From: Acetobacter malorum
Lineage (GTDB): Bacteria; Pseudomonadota; Alphaproteobacteria; Acetobacterales; Acetobacteraceae
Assembly (NCBI RefSeq): GCF_001580615.1
Contig: NZ_LHZC01000046.1
Location: forward strand, 51,956-115,955
Reading direction: 5' to 3'
DNA: 64,000 nucleotides
Translations under genes and position numbers: made by a program
Part shown: positions 17,276 to 26,986 of the stretch, piece by piece
How the letters are laid out: every line of letters starts with the position of its first letter
Position numbering within the stretch: position 1 is the first letter of the stretch
Notes under the pieces: model-generated
Databases searched by the model: none
Told to the model about the DNA's origin: nothing
The model's input: the letters and a program-made list of their open reading frames with translations, nothing else

Positions 17276-17752
17276 TTAAATTGACGGTGTGCTCTCGGCT
17301 CTCGGTGGCGCGCATTCCGGGGAAGGCTTAGGGCAGGGCAGCATGAGGTTCATCTCACGTGGATCCACTTTAAGGATACCTGCTTCATAGGCCTCTTGCA
17401 GCAAGGCGTTGAAAGCGTACGGGCTGGTTTTGTAATCGTCCATATTATCGCCCTGCAGCGCAGGAGTGGGGAATATGGCGCGGCACGCATTCACGAAGCC
17501 CTCAGGCGCACTGGACGATAGAGCCAGCGTCTGAATAGCGAATGCTTCGATCTGCGTTATGCGAACGGAATCAAAAATGGATGTCGCGTCACCCTCAGCC
17601 GCAAGGCGCTCGCTAAGTTCACTCTCTTCCCAATCGCAGACATCCAGCGCCGGAGCGCCCGCATCGTAACAAAGGTCGTCGAACTTCTGAAACACCGAAG
17701 ATGAGAGGACAGTCAAGGCAGTTCCGAGGCGTTCGTTATCGGGATTGTCCAT
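17276..17752 (-). CDS. Tailed cargo protein, dispersed family B
   Basis: The product has 158 residues. The block AxxAIFPxPALQG...SPYAFNALLQEAYEAG matches the second halves of the proteins at 35989-36477, 43652-44164 and 59570-60097 (a FP/FGDxxAL strand, then xxEAFxxL). It ends APPRAESTPSI, a relaxed form of the tail. It sits between the two CRISPR arrays. Function unknown; no signal peptide. Confidence 0.7.
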   Translation of the reverse strand: MDNPDNERLGTALTVLSSSVFQKFDDLCYDAGAPALDVCDWEESELSERLAAEGDATSIFDSVRITQIEAFAIQTLALSSSAPEGFVNACRAIFPTPALQGDNMDDYKTSPYAFNALLQEAYEAGILKVDPREMNLMLPCPKPSPECAPPRAESTPSI

Positions 17753-17819
17753 CGTTTAAACCTCCTGGGCTTGATCATTTGTTCTATTGAAGTCGTAGGC
17801 TTGCTGCGGTCTTAGGCAC

Positions 17820-19364
17820 TCAGGGAGCGGGGCTATCATCGGACGATGGCTCGCGATCTTGAGCCGGGATCACCTCGTAAGACTGAGGCAAGGTAATCCT
17901 GTCACCCATGCGTTCAATGACCTCCTCCGGGATCATAATGCCGTCACACCCCGTCAAAGATAAATGTCCCTCCACAATCAGGTCGGAGGGCAGCGCCTCA
18001 AGTGCCGGGCAGTCATTAAGGAACAGATCGCCTTTCACATATATGCCATACGGCAGATGCGAAAATGAATCACACCGCTGAACGGTGATGCTGTTTCCTA
18101 CACGCAAAGATGTCGGCAAAGTCTTGAGAGATGCGCAGTCAGAAACGACCAGATTCTGAGCAAAAATGCCTGGAGGCAAGAGGGATAATGAACCGCAGCG
18201 CCTGATGGCCAATACGCCTCCTGCCGCCAGACCTGCTGGTAAGACATTCAGGTTGCGGCAGTTATCGATGTGAAGATTTTGGCGCACGTCCGGAGCGAGA
18301 CAGATCGATGCAAGGTTTTCACAATGACGGATACTTAAATCTCTTTGTGTCGATATTTCCGCCGAAATTGTTTGCAGACCTTGCATAGAACTGATCTCGA
18401 TCCCGCTGCGGCCCGCTATCTTATCGGGAAGGGTAGAGACTTTTGGGAGCCCGGAAATCTCTACTGAAAGAAATCCTTTCAAGTAGGACGGCAAATTCTC
18501 AATAAGTTGGCAATCGCGTATGGCTAGTCTTCCTCCTGCCTCCAGCTTCTTTGCGGGAAGAGATTTCAGAGCCGTGCAATTCACAAGGACAAGGTCCTCA
18601 TCGACGCGAGAAAGATTAGGAGGGAGTGATTTCAGATTGTGAGCGTTTTCAAAGCGTAGATCCCCATCTGAAATTCGCCTCCAAGTAGGCGGAAGAGATT
18701 CAATGTTCGGGCACGCAGAAATTGATATTTTATCGGCCTTAATGGTCGGATGGAGAGTTTTTAGTGCTGAGCATCGACGGAGTTCAAGTTGCCGTAGCTT
18801 AAGACCAGGGGGAAGTTCCTCAAGGCGCGAATTATTCGTAATGCTCAAAGTGCTAGACAGGCTCAGACCGTCCGGAAGCTTCTCAACATTTCTACAGTCC
18901 TCAAGTATGAGGGACCTGTAGGGGCCATCTGCCGGAGGAATCTCTTTTAATCTGGGGCATTCAATAACCTGAACATAAGTGTCCGGGGTGACGCCAAGAA
19001 CACCAGACGACAGGCTGTAAAAAGAAGGGCAGTTGTCTACGGTCAGGGCATCCTTATAGATAACCTCTTCAGGAAGATATTCAAAATGACTGAGTTTTTT
19101 AAGAGTAACATAACCTCCGATCTGAATGTCGGATGGTAGTGTCCGTATAGGCGTATTACCTGTCAATCTGAGGTAGCCAGCCGAAAAATTCTTGGGAAAA
19201 GATGTTAACGACGAACAGTTTGTGAAGGCAATGGCAAGGCCTTTCAAATTCAGCCCGTCCGGAAGCTCTCTCAGTTCAGGATCTGTGATCCCATCGTACG
19301 TCCCATATCCTTTCCCTCGAAACTGCTGAGCAAAATCATAGGGGGTAGGGGCAATGGATGTCAT
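17820..19364 (-). CDS. Large leucine-rich-repeat-like cargo protein (LRR family A)
   Basis: The product has 514 residues and is built of about 20 repeats of ~21 residues, e.g. LELRRCSALKTLHPTI, ISACPNIESLPPTW and LVVSDCASLKTLPTSL, each with a conserved Cys-x-x-L. The C-terminal cap IMIPEEVIERMGDRITLP is shared with the other LRR proteins here, and the tail is DREPSSDDSPAP, a perfect match to the acidic-SPxP motif. Repeat style recalls effector LRRs. I set the start at the ATG at 19364; an open frame up to 19520 would run into the leader of CRISPR array 2. The gene and that array diverge from a shared intergenic region. Confidence 0.8.
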   Translation of the reverse strand: MTSIAPTPYDFAQQFRGKGYGTYDGITDPELRELPDGLNLKGLAIAFTNCSSLTSFPKNFSAGYLRLTGNTPIRTLPSDIQIGGYVTLKKLSHFEYLPEEVIYKDALTVDNCPSFYSLSSGVLGVTPDTYVQVIECPRLKEIPPADGPYRSLILEDCRNVEKLPDGLSLSSTLSITNNSRLEELPPGLKLRQLELRRCSALKTLHPTIKADKISISACPNIESLPPTWRRISDGDLRFENAHNLKSLPPNLSRVDEDLVLVNCTALKSLPAKKLEAGGRLAIRDCQLIENLPSYLKGFLSVEISGLPKVSTLPDKIAGRSGIEISSMQGLQTISAEISTQRDLSIRHCENLASICLAPDVRQNLHIDNCRNLNVLPAGLAAGGVLAIRRCGSLSLLPPGIFAQNLVVSDCASLKTLPTSLRVGNSITVQRCDSFSHLPYGIYVKGDLFLNDCPALEALPSDLIVEGHLSLTGCDGIMIPEEVIERMGDRITLPQSYEVIPAQDREPSSDDSPAP

Positions 19365-19478
19365 GACATGTGATCCCGAAATAGACGACTGATGGGATAA
19401 TCTGTTCGATAGTGATGCAAGGAACAACAGGGGCGAAGCCGCCAGATCCTGTGATGAGATGATGCGGTTGGGTAGAGG

Positions 19479-19578
19479 GTTGACGGTATTGGCATTTTGC
19501 AGGACAAAGGTTTCCAACAATCTTGGTGGATTTTTCTGTCGGGAAAATAATCTTGTGGATCAATAACTTGCAGGAAGA
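19479..19578 (+). promoter_or_regulatory. CRISPR leader 2 (duplicate of leader 1)
   Basis: Roughly 100 bases similar to 16845-16944, including GTTGACGGTATTGG and GGATCAATAACTTGCAGGAA immediately before the first repeat. It lies upstream of the divergent LRR gene, so it may also carry that gene's promoter. Confidence 0.7.
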
Positions 19579-20034
19579 GTGTTCCCCACGTGCGTGGGGA
19601 TGAGCCGTGCCGCAATAGCGGTTGCAGGCGAGGGGCATTGTGTTCCCCACGTGCGTGGGGATGGGCCGCCGGTGCGCTGTAACCACGTTTCAACTGATAC
19701 GTGTTCCCCACGTGCGTGGGGATGAGCCGGTGGGTCTTCTCCATCGTGTCACACAAAGCAAGTGTTCCCCACGTGCGTGGGGATGAGCCGATACTAATAA
19801 AGTTATCGTCCAAAAAATGAGAGTGTTCCCCACGTGCGTGGGGATGAGCCGAATGTGATGCCCCGCTGCTTCTTTGGTCAGATGTGTTCCCCACGTGCGT
19901 GGGGATGAACCTGGACTGTTCCGCAAACCCATTCTCAATGGCCCGTGTTCCCCGCGTGGGTGGGGGTGGATCACTTGGATTCTGCGGCTTCAAACAGATT
20001 TTTCAGAGTTCCCCGCACGCATGGAGATATAACG
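19579..20034 (+). CRISPR. Type I-E CRISPR array 2: 8 repeats, 7 spacers
   Basis: 29-base repeats start at 19579, 19640, 19701, 19762, 19823, 19884, 19945 and 20006 with 32-base spacers. The repeat differs from array 1 at two bases (GTGCGTGGGG and GAGCCG). The last two repeats are degenerate, marking the old end. Spacer 6 (19913-19944) is 29/32 identical to 54068-54099, inside a tailed cargo gene of this window. Spacer 3 (19730-19761) is related to spacer 3 of array 1. Confidence 0.95.
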
Positions 20035-20221
20035 CTTCGACAGGCAAGAAATTGCCAGATGCGCCGTAAAGCCGGGGCCTTCAGGACTCTGTTCTGGCTT
20101 AGCTCTGGTGCCTTGCGTGCAGGAGAGATAGCGTTCCCATGCAAATACGGCTCTCCTGCAAACGGGGACATCAACTCGTTATGCAAAATAGCCAAAATAG
20201 AACCAACAAGGATTGTTATCC

Positions 20222-20626
20222 ATGGCACAAGCAGCGACTGCCAACATCAACCATATGCTCAATTCGGCATTGGAAAAATTCCAGTGCCCCGAGGATGTGA
20301 AAGAGACAGGTCCGGGATCTTACCAGTTCTCCATGGACGTCGATGTTCATGATCCGGAGGTTTTTTACAAGGCGGCAATCGCCCATTACGTAAAGGAAAA
20401 TTTGCCCACTGATCGGCCACTGACACCGGAAATTCTACGCGATCTTATCGCGCAGGCAGATTCGACCATTGGCGGCTCAATCGATGGCGCAGTCACCCAA
20501 ATCTGCGACCCCGGCCAATCGCCACTTGGCACTCAGATCCTGAACAGCGGGACTGATTATGTCAGCGGGGTTGAGGGGATTGATCTGCGGGCACCTGATA
20601 TGGATGATGAAGGGCCGTGCCCTTAA
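20222..20626 (+). CDS. Small tailed cargo protein
   Basis: The product has 134 residues from the ATG at 20222 (AAGGA nine bases upstream). It has a helical N-terminus (ANINHMLNSALEKF), an acidic middle and a Gly/Ser-rich region. It ends APDMDDEGPCP, an acidic run followed by P-x-P. No domain recognised. A strong terminator follows directly. Confidence 0.7.
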   Translation: MAQAATANINHMLNSALEKFQCPEDVKETGPGSYQFSMDVDVHDPEVFYKAAIAHYVKENLPTDRPLTPEILRDLIAQADSTIGGSIDGAVTQICDPGQSPLGTQILNSGTDYVSGVEGIDLRAPDMDDEGPCP

Positions 20627-20646
20627 CCTCCGGCGCAGATAAACGA

Positions 20647-20680
20647 AAGACCGGACAGGATTGCCTGCCCGGTCTTTTTT
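20647..20680 (+). terminator. Rho-independent terminator
   Basis: AAGACCGG-a-CAGG, an ATTG loop, then CCTG-c-CCGGTCTT and a run of T. It ends the tailed gene at 20222-20626 and faces the 3' end of the autotransporter gene, so it may work in both directions. Confidence 0.9.
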
Positions 20681-20730
20681 ATGGCCGTAATGTCACTGCT
20701 TCATGAAACCGACGGAGGGTGGGAAATCGC

Positions 20731-23700
20731 TTAGAATTTGAGCGCGATCTTCCCTCTCACACCACTTTCTTCGTATTTACTGCCGTACTGACCGACATAG
20801 GACAGATTGACGTTCATCCGGTCAGTCAGGTCCAGTTTCACCCCGGCACTGACCACAGCCGCATCCTTGGCGATGACCGCACCTGCCGTATCGAAATCAC
20901 CACCCCCAACAGCAAAGCGCTGATGAACGGTCTGAGTGACAGAGCCGAACGCGTGGCGATAACCGGCGCTCAGGGCGGGCACGAGAGTATACCGTCCTAC
21001 GGCCAGGGACGTTGAGGCCCGCGTGCCGAAGGTGGAGTAGGTGATCCCCGTGTCGATACCGCGCCCGGACAAGTTGGCTACGCCAGCCCCATGCTCATGA
21101 TACCCGTTGGTGTGAGTGTTGACGTAGGCAACATTGGCAAATGGCTCGACGCGGGTAAGCTTTCCGAAGCGAAAGCGATAGGCGAGGTCGCCGAAGGCCT
21201 GCGCGGTGCCCCCCAGATAATGACTATTGAGGCCCTGTCCGGAAACATTGCGCTTGGCAGACAGCATGTCCCAACCATAGAAGGCACCCGTCTTGAAGTA
21301 GATGTTCTTCCAGCGTAGGCGCCGACGGTAACATCATTGGTGTTGGCCGAAGAGCCGACCGCACCTGCCTTGAGGCTGGAGTGCCCGTAGCTGACAAGAC
21401 CGCCTGCGCGCCAGTCGCGAAAGATCTTCCTGTCAGCCCCGATCACGAACCCGGTGACTTCACGAGACATGCCCGCGGCATTGCCATCGCTATGATTGTT
21501 GCCCCATGCGCCATAAGCCTGCCCCCACAGGGTCATTCCTGTCTGTGAGCAATGTCCGGAGCCGGGGGCTACAGACACAGAGCTATGGCTGACACCGCCG
21601 ATGCAGTCGGCCGTATCAAGGCGGTCAAGAGCTGCATTGCGAACGTAAAAGGCGTTTTCAATCATCGCCGTTCGGGCAGAAGCGTGGATCTCCCCGGAAA
21701 GGGCGTTATAGGCGTGCGCCGCCTGCGTCTTGCCCATTTCCTGGACAGCAGCGACAACCCCTCCGCCACTCATTCTGTCGAGAGCGGAAGCAACGCTGCG
21801 CTGGTTCCGCGTGCCTGCGACAGAAGCAAAGGTGTTCCCGTTGCGCGTCATTTCCAGATAGGCTGCGTTCTCTGCATACTGCACTTCTGGAGAGAGGAAA
21901 TAATAGGGGTTGCTCAATGGCATGGAGACTGTCGAGAACCGGCCATAAACCCCTCCGGACGCCTCCAGGAGCTGGTAATGGGTGTTGACGCTCAGAGGCG
22001 GCGCTCCGTTCACGGAAAGGGATACAGAGCTTCCATCGATATGAGCAGCCCCCTGAACCATAACACCACTGGTGGCACTGTTCGCTCCGATCGCGACTTT
22101 GTAGTCAGCCCCGCTCGCCAGTGTCAGATCACCCTTGACGGTCAGCCCATTACCAAGGCCGTGGGAAGCTGTGTCCAGTTCACCGCCAGATGCGACGTAG
22201 GCTGACCCGACTTCACCATTGCCGGCCAGAGCAGCACCTGCGGAGACGGTTACTGCGGACTGAGCGATGGAGCCTGTGACATCCAGGCTTCCGCTTTCGA
22301 CCAGAGTAGGGCCGGTGTAGGTGTTGTCACCCGACATAGTAAGCGCGCCGCTGCCGTCCTTGATAAAGCGTCCTGTACCGGCCACCGCGTTCGAGAAATT
22401 GGCGTCGTCGTTTTGGGCAATGCGGAGTGAGGCGTCGTTGACAATCGTGAGGCCGGAGAAGTTTTTGGCTGCCCCGGTCAGCGTTCCGTCTGCGATCCTG
22501 ATCGTACTGTTGGCGAGTGTGTCGCCAGTCAGCGTGACGTCACCCGTTCCGCGCTTAATGAATGTGCCTGATCCTGACAGATCGCCGGCGAGGCTGCCAT
22601 CAACGTTCTGGTCGATAACGACAGTGCCATTGTTCTGTATCGCGCCAGAGGCCAGATTTAGGGTTGTTCCTGTCAAGACGCCGCTATCGATGATCATCCG
22701 GCCGGTCATGCCACTTGCACCGTTCAGCGTGAGATTGCCGGTTCCTTCCTTCACGAAATCTCCACCCCCGGAGACCGGGCCGCCCAGCGTCGCGTCCACA
22801 TTCTGGTCAACCACAACTTTTGCGTTGTCGATGATCTGTGCCGTGCCGAAAGATCCTGCAGAGCCGGTCAGTGTGCCAGCATTGACCATTATCTTGCCGG
22901 ACAGTGTGCTGTCGTCGCCCAGGGTCAGATTCCCAGCCCCTTCCTTGACGAAGTCACCTGATCCGGCCAGTACGTTCCCAAGCGTTCCATCTACAGCCTG
23001 ATCAGCCACAACCGTTGCATTGTCGACAATCTGGCCTGTGCCAAAAGCCCCGGCACTCCCGGTCAGCGTGCCACTACTTACCAAAACCTGACCGGTAAGG
23101 TCATTGTCCCCAGCAAGCGTAAGGTTGCCGGTTCCCTGTTTGATAAAGTCTCCCGCGCCAGAGAGTGCATTGTTGAACGTCGCATCGGTGTTCTGAGTAA
23201 CCACGACCTTCGCATTGTCGATAATCTGCGCCGTGCCAAACGCTCCGGCACTGCCGGTCAGCGCGCCCTCATTGACCAGAAAACGACCGGACAGGCCATT
23301 GCCGTTGTCATCCGTGAGCAATCTCATTCGACCAGTCAGGTCATAGCTGACGGAGAGCGTAAGATTTCCCGCTCCTTCCTTCACGAAATCGCCTGTTCCG
23401 GAAAGAGCACCGGCCAGCGTTCCATCGGTGTTCTGAGTAACCACGACCTTCGCATCGTCGATAACCTGCGCCGTGCCGAAAGATCCTGCGGAGCCGGTCA
23501 GTGTGCCGGTATTGACCTGAATAGTTCCTGAGAGAGTGTTATCGTCACCAAGCGTAAGATTGCCGGCTCCTTCCTTCACGAGAAGGCCTGTCCCGGACAC
23601 CACGCCACCCAGCTTGCCGTCCACAGTCTGATTGAGCGTGATTTTGGCATCGTCTTCAATCTTCGCCGTGCCAAATGAACTTGCGCTCCCGGTCAGCGCA

Positions 23701-25259
23701 CCCTCATTGACCAGGAAGCGTCCGGAAAGGTCATTGCTATCCGCGAGCGTAAGATTTCCTGCCCCTTCCTTGATAACGTCGCCGGACCCACTCAACGCAT
23801 TGGAGAGTGTGTTATCCTGATCCTGTTTGATGATAAGGGTGCCGTCGTCAGCAATAGCCCCATTGCTGAAGCTGTCTGCCTTACCCACCACCGTGGCGCC
23901 CGCGTCAACCTGGGTGCCGCCCGCATAGGTGTTGGTGCCGGTCAGAGTGATGCTGCCGGTGCCGGAAATCTCCAGTTTGCCGCTATTCTCGATATCCGAT
24001 CCGACCGTGATGTCGTCCCCCGTGGCCAGATTCAGTGTCCCATCTGTGATCAGTTTGCCCGTTACAGTGGACCCGGAATGTATCGTGAGGTTGAGGAGGG
24101 ACTGAGAATCAACGTAGACCGCATTGTAGTCGCCATTGAGGGTGCCGTAGTTGTCGAGATTGACGACGGTTCTGGTGTCGGTGCTGGTGCCCACGACAAC
24201 GGCGTTATTTCCGGTCACTGTCCCATAATTTACCACATCAGACACAGAGAACAGGCCCAGGCCATGATCATCGCCGTGGATCAGGCCGTAGTTCGTAATG
24301 ACGTAGCTGGCCGTGGCGGTGCAGCATGCAGTAATGCCGGCAGAAGCGGAGGTGATGACTGCACCCACGCCATTATAAACCATACCCCCGCCGCTTAAAG
24401 CCAGACCTTCGGATACATTCCAGCGACCATCGCTTTTTTGCCCGGCCGCGCCCGTCGCCTGGATTGTCCCGTAGTTCGTGACGGTAGCCTTGTCGTCGAT
24501 GTCTACCCCATCGCCGTCACCAGTACCTGATCCGTCATAAGCGCCGGTAATCGTCCCGTAATTTAAGACGGTGCCGGTCCCATCCGATCCGACCCCCGAC
24601 CCATTACGTCCGGTAATGGTCCCTCCGGCCTCGTTCACGACGTTCACGTCCACGCTGGAGGTAATGCCGTGCCGTGCTCCGGAAATGATACCGCCAGACT
24701 GATTGTCGACTGTCCCGGCGTAGCTTTGGAAATCGATCCCGTCGTGACTGTTGCCCGGATCCCCGTAAGAGAAGATGCTGCCAGCGTTTATGACGGTTGC
24801 ATTCGATCCGGGTCTGACACCATCGGCATCGTCAGCGACGATTTTTCCTGTTGCTGTGTTGATAATGGTGGACTTTGAAGATGCGCTCACATCGTCCAGA
24901 TCAATGCCTTGCCCGCCATCCGTGCTTTCCAGAGATCCACTGTTCGTGATTGTTATGGAGCCGGAGGGGGCAGTCGTCGCCTCGCCATGGATAGGATCAT
25001 CTTTTGACGTAACAGAGGCCCCCTCCTGAATGGAGATGCCAAGGCCATTCGGCTGCGTTATCGTGATGGCCTTCTTTTTCCCGGTATCGACTGTGGCGCC
25101 GCTTTGCACGGAAAGCTGGTCGTCTCCGGAGACAGAAATGGCTGACGTCTTGTTCCCGGTTACCGTAATCCCCTCCGCGCGGGCGGCGATGGGGAATGAG
25201 GTTATTGCAGAGCACAAAAGAAGGATTTTGAGCTTAGGCTTTGGTCTTGATATGTACAA
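20731..25259 (-). pseudogene. Autotransporter adhesin interrupted by one frameshift
   Basis: A TTG at 25259 (GAGGG upstream) opens a protein with a signal peptide (LKILLLCSAITSFPIAARA) and a beta-helix passenger with eight ~60-residue repeats of the form GDFVKEGAGNLTL...LSGRxxVNxGxLTGSAGSFGTA. A type V secretion beta-domain follows (MTLWGQAYGAWGNN... to the final strand VRGKIALKF with terminal Phe). The frame breaks at about 21313: after VTVGAY the sequence continues in another frame as WKNIYFKTGAFYGWD, indicating loss of one base. Unless this is an assembly error, the barrel is lost and the protein cannot reach the surface. Total coding length is ~1,510 residues. Confidence 0.85.
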
Positions 25260-25589
25260 AAACTTTCCCTCACGTTTTTGGGTGACATACGTGCCGAAGA
25301 GAACGGAGGGATAGCCACTCTAAGGCAAGGGGTGGGTCATCACCTCTTACTGGCGACCTGCGTGTCCCGACCTACCTGCCATAGTATGAACAAATCCTTA
25401 CAGCAAGATTTGATGAAATTTTTTTACCTTGTCAGAACTATGATATTAAAGGACAGGCCTCTAATGCCCTCTTTGGCCGGCTTGATCTTTTTGTTCCAAG
25501 GATAATTTTCCGTGTAACCATAACGAGCGATAGCTACCCCATCTTAGACAACCCCTGAAGCTCAGATAAAGGAAAGCGAAATTCCCCGC
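25260..25589. other. Intergenic region between divergent genes
   Basis: 330 bases without a convincing gene. It must hold the promoters of the autotransporter (left) and of the gene at 25590 (right). AT-rich stretches such as TGATGAAATTTTTTTACC are visible, but I could not assign -35/-10 elements with confidence. Confidence 0.4.
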
Positions 25590-26090
25590 ATGATTACTGT
25601 TTTGGAACCCTCGGCCCAGATGTCACTCAATTTCCATAACGTGGCGGCCGCCATTGAAGGCGTCGCCGAAAGCAAGTTTCGTGACAAATCAGAGCTAAGC
25701 AGCACAATCACAGTTGAGCGTATTGGTCGGCTGGAATTACTCCTCGTCGAAAATGCCACGAAGCACGTAGATCCGGAGTTTGCCTGGTCAGCCCTGTGGT
25801 GCGTGCGCTCAGCGGGGCATGTCTTCCACGCTCAAGATCGATGGGAAAAACCGACGACCCAAAGCGCTGTCGTGATGACGCCGGGACTCATATATCTGTT
25901 CGATAGCCGGAAGCCTCACTGGACAACCAACGGAGCCTCTGTTCTGGTATGTGCTGGTGAGGAATTTAACGAAAGGGTGGGGGTTGATACGGTGCACCAG
26001 GCGTTCGACCAGAAGCTGCAAAGCTTACATGGGAACTGGCCGAGGATCTTGGAGGGTCGGAAGGATCGCGCGAAATCAATCCCTCATTAG
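25590..26090 (+). CDS. Hypothetical protein, possible beta-barrel domain
   Basis: The product has 166 residues with alternating hydrophobic strands in the middle (RIGRLELLLVEN, GLIYLFDSRKPHWTTNGASVLVCAGEEF). GLIYLFDSRKPHW recalls the strand-turn-strand of a cupin-like barrel, but this is weak. It ends RAKSIPH, without the tail. A small gene follows 19 bases downstream, probably in the same operon. Confidence 0.55.
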   Translation: MITVLEPSAQMSLNFHNVAAAIEGVAESKFRDKSELSSTITVERIGRLELLLVENATKHVDPEFAWSALWCVRSAGHVFHAQDRWEKPTTQSAVVMTPGLIYLFDSRKPHWTTNGASVLVCAGEEFNERVGVDTVHQAFDQKLQSLHGNWPRILEGRKDRAKSIPH

Positions 26091-26109
26091 ATGCGTCGGA
26101 GATTGTTGG

Positions 26110-26319
26110 ATGAGTCATCTCGGCATTGTGGTCGAGCATTATCCTCAGCTTAAGTTTTTATGCTGGAACCGTACAGACAAGCAGATCTCCCGCCTGGACG
26201 CATTCTCCTTGTATGACAGGAACTGGCGACACGTCGACGCCTCAGCCCTGGATGATCTCGAAAAGAGGCTGATTCGAGAGTTGTACAATGAGCACGGGGG
26301 AGGCATCAGTCCGGTCTGA
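26110..26319 (+). CDS. Small protein (69 residues) with short SPV end
   Basis: The ATG at 26110 has GGAG nine bases upstream. The compact acidic/basic protein (HYPQLKFLCWNRTDKQISRLDAFSLY) ends EHGGGISPV, a minimal variant of the tail. A 10-bp inverted repeat (26300-26325) overlaps its last codons and may act as a terminator. Unknown function. Confidence 0.6.
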   Translation: MSHLGIVVEHYPQLKFLCWNRTDKQISRLDAFSLYDRNWRHVDASALDDLEKRLIRELYNEHGGGISPV

Positions 26320-26325
26320 TGCCTC
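26300..26325 (+). terminator. Inverted repeat at gene end
   Basis: GAGGCATCAG and CTGATGCCTC form a perfect 10-bp stem around the stop codon of the small gene, followed by no T-run. It lies between convergent genes and may end transcription from both sides. Confidence 0.45.
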
Positions 26326-26363
26326 TCAGCTCAAAGAGCCAGAGAGAAGAATTTACCGTCCGT

Positions 26364-26837
26364 TCAGGCCTGCTTGGGGATGATGGAATAATTGTCAGGG
26401 AAATTGATCAAGGCTCCATTAGCATGCCGGTCAATCACCTCCTGAGGGATGCGAATTCCTTCACATCCAGTGAGTTCGATGATCCCGCTTTCGACGTGCA
26501 GATCCTTAGGCAATTCAGTCAGGCTCGTGCATCCATCCAGATATAATCCATCGCCGACCTTGAGACCCTCACCGATCAATTCCAGTCCGGAGCAACCGCT
26601 GAGTATGAGCCGGCCAGGGATATACATGTTGTCTGGAAATGATTTCAGAGAAGTACATCGCCGCATAGATAAGCGATCACCTACGACCAGATCTGGCGCG
26701 ATTGTCCTGAGGTTCGGACAATCGTCAACATTGAGATCAAACGGAACATTTACTGCACTCGGAATCTCCACCAGCCCCTTCTCACCGCTATAGTTGACAT
26801 TCATGTTTACATTGCAGGCAAAAGTGAAGGTTTCCAT
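26364..26837 (-). CDS. Short leucine-rich-repeat-like protein (LRR family A)
   Basis: The product has 157 residues, with five LxxxDCxxLxxLPxxLxV-type repeats (NVDDCPNLRTIAPDLVVG, LSGCSGLELIGEGLKVG, LDGCTSLTELPKDL) and the family cap IRIPQEVIDRHANG. Unlike the other family members it stops at YSIIPKQA and has no SPxP tail. Comparison with the protein at 17820-19364 shows it ends exactly where the tail would begin (YEVIPAQ... versus YSIIPKQA). The ATG at 26837 is the likely start, with a weak ribosome binding site. Confidence 0.7.
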   Translation of the reverse strand: METFTFACNVNMNVNYSGEKGLVEIPSAVNVPFDLNVDDCPNLRTIAPDLVVGDRLSMRRCTSLKSFPDNMYIPGRLILSGCSGLELIGEGLKVGDGLYLDGCTSLTELPKDLHVESGIIELTGCEGIRIPQEVIDRHANGALINFPDNYSIIPKQA

Positions 26838-26986
26838 CTGGGACCCGCAGTTAAATTGTCCGGTAGACCTAGTTAGCAAGGTTAGGCATGCCCACCAAGA
26901 AATAAGGATAATGTTTCTTGCATGCCTCTGATCTACCCTTATCAGACAGGGGCTGAAGAAGTCTGCATCTGAGAGGGAAAAAACTG

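Noticed and set aside
19361..19993. 210-residue frame across CRISPR array 2
   Set aside because: Same artefact of translating repeat-spacer units; it also runs through the leader.
22321..23001. Long plus-strand frame opposite the autotransporter
   Set aside because: Mirror of the repetitive passenger-coding strand; no ribosome binding site and a composition typical of a shadow frame.
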